A DNA stretch of 9,986 bases, from positions 12,793 to 22,778 of the forward strand of contig DIYV01000101.1 in the NCBI GenBank assembly GCA_002429165.1, written 5' to 3'. Source of the stretch: Gallionella sp. UBA6045. GTDB lineage: Bacteria > Pseudomonadota > Gammaproteobacteria > Burkholderiales > Gallionellaceae. Under the pieces are notes generated by a model, which saw only the letters and a list, made by a program, of their open reading frames with translations, was not told the origin of the DNA and ran no database searches. Position 1 is the first letter of the stretch; each line of letters opens with the position of its first letter. Positions 6,385 through 9,986 of the stretch are shown in pieces. Position numbers and translations under genes: made by a program.

Positions 6385-7685
6385 CTTGCGACAGCGGATT
6401 TGCCAAGGGCATCCATATGTGCCCGCGCCTCGCGGGCAAGTGCGTGATCGGGAAATTTGGCCTGCAATCCCTGCAATATCTGCATCGCTTCCTTGTTCAT
6501 GTGAAAGTGTTCGCTGAGTATCTTTGCCGAGAGCAGATATACAGATGGGATATGCGGATGATCCGGATAGCGCCTGTCAAAGCGGCGCATCAAATCGATG
6601 GCGAGATTCTGGCGTTTCCCCATATTTGCCGCAGTGGCCAGCTCATATACATGGTTCGAGTCTTGCTGCAGAAATTCGGGATCGATCTTCAGGCACTGTT
6701 CGCACAGATCCAGCGCCTGGAAAAAGCGCTTTTCGGTCACCAGCTTGTTGATGAATTCACGCCCATGATTCAGTGCCGCAGCCTGTTTGCCTGATGCCAT
6801 CAGCAGTTTATGGTAGCGCTCGTGCAGATCGTTATTTTCCCAGCGCGTGCGCAGTTCCTCGCGCAACAACTCAATTGCTTCATCCTGCTGTCCATTGGCG
6901 ACCAATGAACCCAGTTTCGCCAATACCGGGTCGGCAACTTTGCCCGGCGAAAGTTTTGCCTCCGCCTCCTCAAAACTGACATCCGCATGCACGCCCAATT
7001 TCTCGTGATACTGATATATCGCGTACCCCATCATGTGGTAAGTGATGAGCGCGAAGTAAAACTCCACAAAGCTCAACAAAGGCAACGCCAACCATGAATC
7101 CATATGCCTGTACAAAAAAACCTGCAACCACTGGCCGCTGCCGGTCAGGCTTAACAAGATAAAGCAAAGCGCCAGATAGGGCGAGCCGATGGTTTTAATA
7201 TAAAAAAAGATCTGTACAGGATTGAGCGCCTGCCAAAAGCTGCGGGTCACCGCAATGATCATGATCCCCGCCGGCGGCAATACGTTCATCAGAAGCCAGC
7301 CCAAGCCATATCCAACTTTACCGAACATGGCAGTGAGCAGGCCAAAGAGCAGCCCGAAAATTACGAACAGACCGAACTGACGCACTACTTGTGCCGCATC
7401 TCCTTCTTCCTTGCCATTCACATCGTTCGGTTCGTCGAATTGGCCGTTAGCTGTGCGCTCCATCACCAGGAAGGCGTACTTGAGAAATACGATCCAGAGA
7501 ATCAGGCGAAGTATCCCGCCAAACGTGTTCGGTATGAACATCGAAATGCCGCCGAACACAGAATAACCGGCGATGCGCATCATCGAACCGGTCTGCATGG
7601 GGTAAAGAAAGAACTGCGGCAGTCTGCGCCAGAAAGGAGTAAACGTAGTAATGGGATCAGCCGAAAAACGATCTTGTTCAGACAT
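6381..7685 (-). CDS. Multi-pass membrane protein with C-terminal TPR-like repeats, function unknown
   Basis: This 434-residue protein starts at the ATG complementary to 7683-7685. The N-terminal half has hydrophobic segments at about residues 36-76 (possibly two), 103-121, 128-146, 166-184 and 199-224. Residues 77-98 form a charged loop rich in Asp, Glu and Asn. After the last helix (YHMMGYAIYQYHEKLG) the chain becomes soluble, with TPR-like helical pairs from about residue 250 to the end (GQQDEAIELLREELRTRW, KRFFQALDLCEQCLKIDPEF, KEAMQILQGLQAKFPDHALA). I do not recognise the membrane domain as a named family and see no catalytic motif. The general plan, membrane domain plus C-terminal TPR tail, resembles the convergent rhomboid gene, whose stop codon it shares bases with. 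A scaffold or adaptor role is only a guess. It is the only convincing minus-strand gene here and sits between the two blocks of arn genes. Confidence 0.85.
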   Translation of the reverse strand: MSEQDRFSADPITTFTPFWRRLPQFFLYPMQTGSMMRIAGYSVFGGISMFIPNTFGGILRLILWIVFLKYAFLVMERTANGQFDEPNDVNGKEEGDAAQVVRQFGLFVIFGLLFGLLTAMFGKVGYGLGWLLMNVLPPAGIMIIAVTRSFWQALNPVQIFFYIKTIGSPYLALCFILLSLTGSGQWLQVFLYRHMDSWLALPLLSFVEFYFALITYHMMGYAIYQYHEKLGVHADVSFEEAEAKLSPGKVADPVLAKLGSLVANGQQDEAIELLREELRTRWENNDLHERYHKLLMASGKQAAALNHGREFINKLVTEKRFFQALDLCEQCLKIDPEFLQQDSNHVYELATAANMGKRQNLAIDLMRRFDRRYPDHPHIPSVYLLSAKILSEHFHMNKEAMQILQGLQAKFPDHALAREARAHMDALGKSAVAS

Positions 7686-7726
7686 GAAGGTCAGCCCTGA
7701 GCATTGATGTTCGGGATACTATCAGA

Positions 7727-7755
7727 AAGGTATGAAAAAGCCCTGACTGTATCAA
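7727..7755 (-). promoter_or_regulatory. Candidate promoter for the minus-strand TPR membrane gene
   Basis: Read on the minus strand, TTGATA (complement of 7750-7755) is followed after 17 bases by TACCTT (complement of 7727-7732). The -35 box matches the sigma-70 consensus at 5 of 6 positions and the -10 at only 3 of 6. It would give a leader of about 35 bases. An 8-base direct repeat, AGCCCTGA at 7693-7700 and 7739-7746, flanks the -10 and might be an operator or chance. Confidence 0.3.
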
Positions 7756-7843
7756 GGTTACAAAGATCGACTGGCGATGGCGTATAGCGAAAGAATTTAA
7801 AGTGTTCCGCAAAATGAAGGGAGACAAGATAAAGATACTCGAT

Positions 7844-7872
7844 TTCGCTAACGGCATCCCATGCTGTAAAAT
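7844..7872 (+). promoter_or_regulatory. Candidate arnC promoter placing the mRNA start at or next to the ATG
   Basis: TAAAAT at 7867-7872 (5 of 6 to the sigma-70 -10 consensus) lies 17 bases after TTCGCT at 7844-7849, a poor -35. Transcription would begin around 7879-7882, essentially at the arnC ATG. That fits the absence of any Shine-Dalgarno before arnC. Because a divergent gene occupies the upstream side, arnC needs its own promoter somewhere in 7686-7881. This is the best candidate I see. Confidence 0.35.
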
Positions 7873-7881
7873 GCCGCCCTT

Positions 7882-8973
7882 ATGAATACACCCCAACTTT
7901 CCGTCGTCATCCCCGTCTATAACGAAGAGCAGGGCTTGCAGGCTTTGTTCGACCGTTTGTATCCGGCGCTGGATGCGCTCGGCATCCCGTATGAAGTATT
8001 GTTCGTCAACGACGGCAGCCGCGACCGTTCCGCCGCGATCCTGCGCGAACAGTTCCAGAAGCGTCCCGATGTGACGCGGGTGATCCTGTTCAACGGCAAT
8101 TTCGGCCAGCACATGGCGATCATGGCGGCTTTCGAACATTGCCGGGGGCAGCGCATCGTCACGCTCGACGCCGATCTGCAGAATCCGCCCGAAGATACCG
8201 GCCTGTTGCTGGCAAAAATGGATGAGGGTTACGATTACGTCGGCTCGATCCGCCGCCAACGCAGCGACAGCTGGTGGCGGCATGTCGCCTCGCGGGCGAT
8301 GAACGGGCTGCGCGAGCGCATTACGCGCATCAAGATGACCGACCAAGGCTGCATGTTCCGCGCCTATGACAGAGGCATCATCGACGCGATCAATAGTTGC
8401 AAGGAGGTGAATACCTTCATTCCGGCGCTGGCTTACAGCTTTGCGCGCAATCCAACCGAAGTGGTGGTAGGGCATGAGGAGCGCGCCGCCGGTGAATCCA
8501 AGTATTCGCTTTATAGCCTGATCCGCCTCAACTTCGATCTGATGACCGGCTTTTCGCTGGTGCCGCTGCAACTGTTTTCCATGCTGGGCATTGCAATTTC
8601 GGTCTTGTCCGGTTTTTTCGTGATATTCCTGTTCGTGCGCCGATTGATAATTGGCCCGGAAGTGCAGGGGGTGTTCACGCTGTTTGCCATCGCGTTCTTC
8701 CTGATCGGTATCACGCTGTTCGGCATCGGTCTGCTCGGCGAATACATCGGGCGCATCTACCAGCAGGTACGGCACAGGCCGCGTTATCTGGTCGAGGCGG
8801 TTCTGGAAATGCAGGATAGCGTGAAGGTGAGAAAGCCCAGAGCGCCGCGTGTAGCCAAAATTGCCGGGGAGTCTGATCCGTTTGCATCGCCTGAGACCAG
8901 CAAGAAACCAGAGCAGACCGCGCTGGCCGAAGATGCAGCACATCTTCCCTTGTTTTCGGATAAGCAGGAATGA
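7882..8973 (+). CDS. arnC: Undecaprenyl-phosphate 4-deoxy-4-formamido-L-arabinose transferase
   Basis: This GT2-family membrane-anchored glycosyltransferase loads the formylated aminoarabinose from its UDP donor onto undecaprenyl phosphate at the cytoplasmic face. It has 363 residues. The N-terminal GT-A domain opens with LSVVIPVYNEEQGL, then VLFVNDGSRDRS, and carries the metal/nucleotide DxD motif at residues 96-98 (TLDADLQNPPED). GHEERAAGESKYSLYSLIRLNFD precedes two membrane helices at about 230-256 and 265-287, followed by GEYIGRIYQQVRHRPRYLV, typical of the ArnC/DPM1/GtrB group. The protein continues about 45 residues beyond the usual end with a basic, then Pro/Ser/Ala/Asp-rich tail, longer than the 322-residue E. 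coli ArnC. ATG 7882 has no Shine-Dalgarno. The stop overlaps the next start by ATGA, so the two are translationally coupled. GtrB-type glucosyl transferases look similar, but the ArnA partner favours ArnC. Confidence 0.88.
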   Translation: MNTPQLSVVIPVYNEEQGLQALFDRLYPALDALGIPYEVLFVNDGSRDRSAAILREQFQKRPDVTRVILFNGNFGQHMAIMAAFEHCRGQRIVTLDADLQNPPEDTGLLLAKMDEGYDYVGSIRRQRSDSWWRHVASRAMNGLRERITRIKMTDQGCMFRAYDRGIIDAINSCKEVNTFIPALAYSFARNPTEVVVGHEERAAGESKYSLYSLIRLNFDLMTGFSLVPLQLFSMLGIAISVLSGFFVIFLFVRRLIIGPEVQGVFTLFAIAFFLIGITLFGIGLLGEYIGRIYQQVRHRPRYLVEAVLEMQDSVKVRKPRAPRVAKIAGESDPFASPETSKKPEQTALAEDAAHLPLFSDKQE

Positions 8974-9890
8974 GTAGAGCCGTCGTATTCGCGTATCATA
9001 ATGTAGGCGTCCGTTGTCTGAACGTACTGCTCGCACACGGTGTGGATGTCGCACTGGTGGTCACGCACCGCGACAACCCCAAGGAAACCATCTGGTTCGA
9101 CAGCGTCGCAGAGTTGGCCGCACTGCATGATATCCCGACCATCACACCGGACAATCCGAATGTGCCGGAAGTCGTCGCCAGAATACGCGCCCTGCAGCCG
9201 GATTTTATATTTTCATTTTATTACCGCGAGATGCTCAAGCGCGAATTGCTGGAGATACCCAGGCAAGGCGCACTTAATATGCACGGTTCGCTGCTGCCGA
9301 AATACCGTGGCCGCGTGCCGGTGAATTGGGCGATAATCCACGGCGAGACAGTAACCGGCAGCACCCTGCATTACATGACCGAGAAGCCGGACAACGGCGA
9401 TATCGTGGCGCAGCAGTCTGTGCCGATATTGCCCAACGATACTGCATTGCAAGTGTTCCAGAAAGTGACAGTGGCCGCGGAGATGGCGTTGAATGCCTGC
9501 CTGCCGAATCTGCTGGCCGGACGCGCACAAGCGGTCAAACAGGATTTGAGCAAGGGCGGATATTTCGGCGGACGCAAGGCAGAAGACGGCGTCATTGATT
9601 GGTCGAGGTCGGCGCAGGAGATACACAATCTGGTGCGCGCTGTGGCGCCGCCTTATCCGGGTGCGACCACGCAACTGATAGGAAGGCCGATGCGAATTCT
9701 GCAAACACTGGTAATAAAGGACCCTGCAGCCGACGACAAAAAAACATTCTATGTCAGGGACGGCAAGGCTTATGCGACCTGCGGGCAGGGTGTGTTGCGC
9801 GTGGTACGCTTCGAGCTTGGCGGCATAGCAATGAACGCGGCAGAATTCGCGGCACGATTTGGCACACAACGATTTGAGTTTAATTGTTAA
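8970..9890 (+). CDS. arnA: UDP-L-Ara4N formyltransferase (stand-alone N-terminal half of ArnA)
   Basis: This 306-residue cytoplasmic enzyme is expected to N-formylate UDP-L-Ara4N using 10-formyltetrahydrofolate, before ArnC acts. The catalytic triad of the formyltransferase fold is visible: Asn103 and His105 in ALNMHGSLLPKYRGR, and Asp141 in EKPDNGDIVAQQ, one residue offset from Asn102/His104/Asp140 of E. coli ArnA. The C-terminal subdomain (VRAVAPPYPGATTQL) is of the kind shared with methionyl-tRNA formyltransferase. The protein stops where enterobacterial ArnA continues into the decarboxylase, and the decarboxylase-like frame begins 10 bases later, so the bifunctional protein is split here. 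Start ATG 8970 overlaps the arnC stop (ATGA). Methionyl-tRNA formyltransferase itself is less likely, because of the short N-terminus and the arn context. Confidence 0.88.
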   Translation: MSRAVVFAYHNVGVRCLNVLLAHGVDVALVVTHRDNPKETIWFDSVAELAALHDIPTITPDNPNVPEVVARIRALQPDFIFSFYYREMLKRELLEIPRQGALNMHGSLLPKYRGRVPVNWAIIHGETVTGSTLHYMTEKPDNGDIVAQQSVPILPNDTALQVFQKVTVAAEMALNACLPNLLAGRAQAVKQDLSKGGYFGGRKAEDGVIDWSRSAQEIHNLVRAVAPPYPGATTQLIGRPMRILQTLVIKDPAADDKKTFYVRDGKAYATCGQGVLRVVRFELGGIAMNAAEFAARFGTQRFEFNC

Positions 9891-9900
9891 GGAAATGAAA

Positions 9901-9986
9901 ATGAAAAAAGTATTGATACTCGGCGTGAACGGATTTATCGGTCACCATCTTTCCAACCGCATCCTCGCCACGACCGACTGGGAAGT
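9901..9986 (+). CDS. NAD-dependent sugar-nucleotide dehydrogenase/decarboxylase, 5' end only (probable ArnA C-terminal half)
   Basis: The frame MKKVLILGVNGFIGHHLSNR is open to the window edge. It shows the GxxGxxG dinucleotide-binding motif (Gly8, Gly11, Gly14) of extended short-chain dehydrogenases. Position straight after the formyltransferase, and similarity in style to the start of the ArnA decarboxylase domain (VLILGVNGFIGNHL in my memory of E. coli ArnA), point to UDP-glucuronate 4-oxidative decarboxylation. Start choice: AAGGA at 9889-9893 is 7 bases from ATG 9901 but only 1 base from the in-frame ATG 9895, so 9901 is preferred. Only 28 residues are visible, so other nucleotide-sugar epimerases cannot be ruled out. 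Confidence 0.75.
   Translation, partial: MKKVLILGVNGFIGHHLSNRILATTDWE

Noticed and set aside
7678..9054. Long minus-strand open frame (458 codons) across arnC.
   Set aside because: It is antisense to a clear glycosyltransferase, overlaps two genes on the other strand, and has a low-complexity, motif-free product.
1..9986. CRISPR array, tRNA or rRNA gene, transposase, or prophage module.
   Set aside because: I saw no regularly spaced repeats, cloverleaf with anticodon arm, rRNA-like segment or transposase/integrase frame on either strand.

Overview
The base composition (GC-rich apart from one gene) and the gene content suggest a Gram-negative proteobacterium, most likely a betaproteobacterium. 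The window shows no taxonomic marker, so this is inference. Most of it is a lipid A modification cluster that makes and transfers 4-amino-4-deoxy-L-arabinose (L-Ara4N), the sugar behind polymyxin and cationic-peptide resistance.

Layout. Positions 1-743 hold the 3' part of tyrA (prephenate dehydrogenase). It is followed with almost no gap by arnT (746-2419), a small SMR/EamA-type membrane protein resembling the ArnE/ArnF flippase subunits (2457-2828), and arnB (2914-4050). About 3.8 kb unrelated to the sugar pathway follows. It contains a lower-GC orphan gene with a PD-(D/E)XK/RecB-like nuclease signature whose 5' end is frameshifted (4069-4790), a 70-bp nested palindromic repeat (4819-4888), a rhomboid protease with a TPR-like C-terminal domain (4924-6384), and a convergent gene for a multi-pass membrane protein that also ends in TPR-like repeats (7685-6381, minus strand). 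The pathway resumes on the plus strand with arnC (7882-8973), a stand-alone ArnA-type formyltransferase (8970-9890), and the first 86 bases of an NAD-binding dehydrogenase/decarboxylase gene that is probably the other half of ArnA (9901 to the window end).

How the genes fit together. In the known pathway, UDP-glucuronate is oxidatively decarboxylated (ArnA C-terminal activity), aminated by ArnB, and N-formylated (ArnA N-terminal activity). ArnC moves the product to undecaprenyl phosphate, ArnD deformylates it, ArnE/ArnF flip it across the inner membrane, and ArnT attaches it to lipid A. All steps except ArnD are represented here. ArnD would be expected beyond the right edge. Compared with the enterobacterial arnBCADTEF order, this cluster is rearranged, has ArnA split into two genes, has one ArnE/F-like gene in view, and is interrupted.

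The most unusual part is 4050-4923: the orphan nuclease-like gene with an in-frame slippery heptamer or indel at its start, a 12-bp direct repeat across that point, and the palindromic element immediately after the gene.
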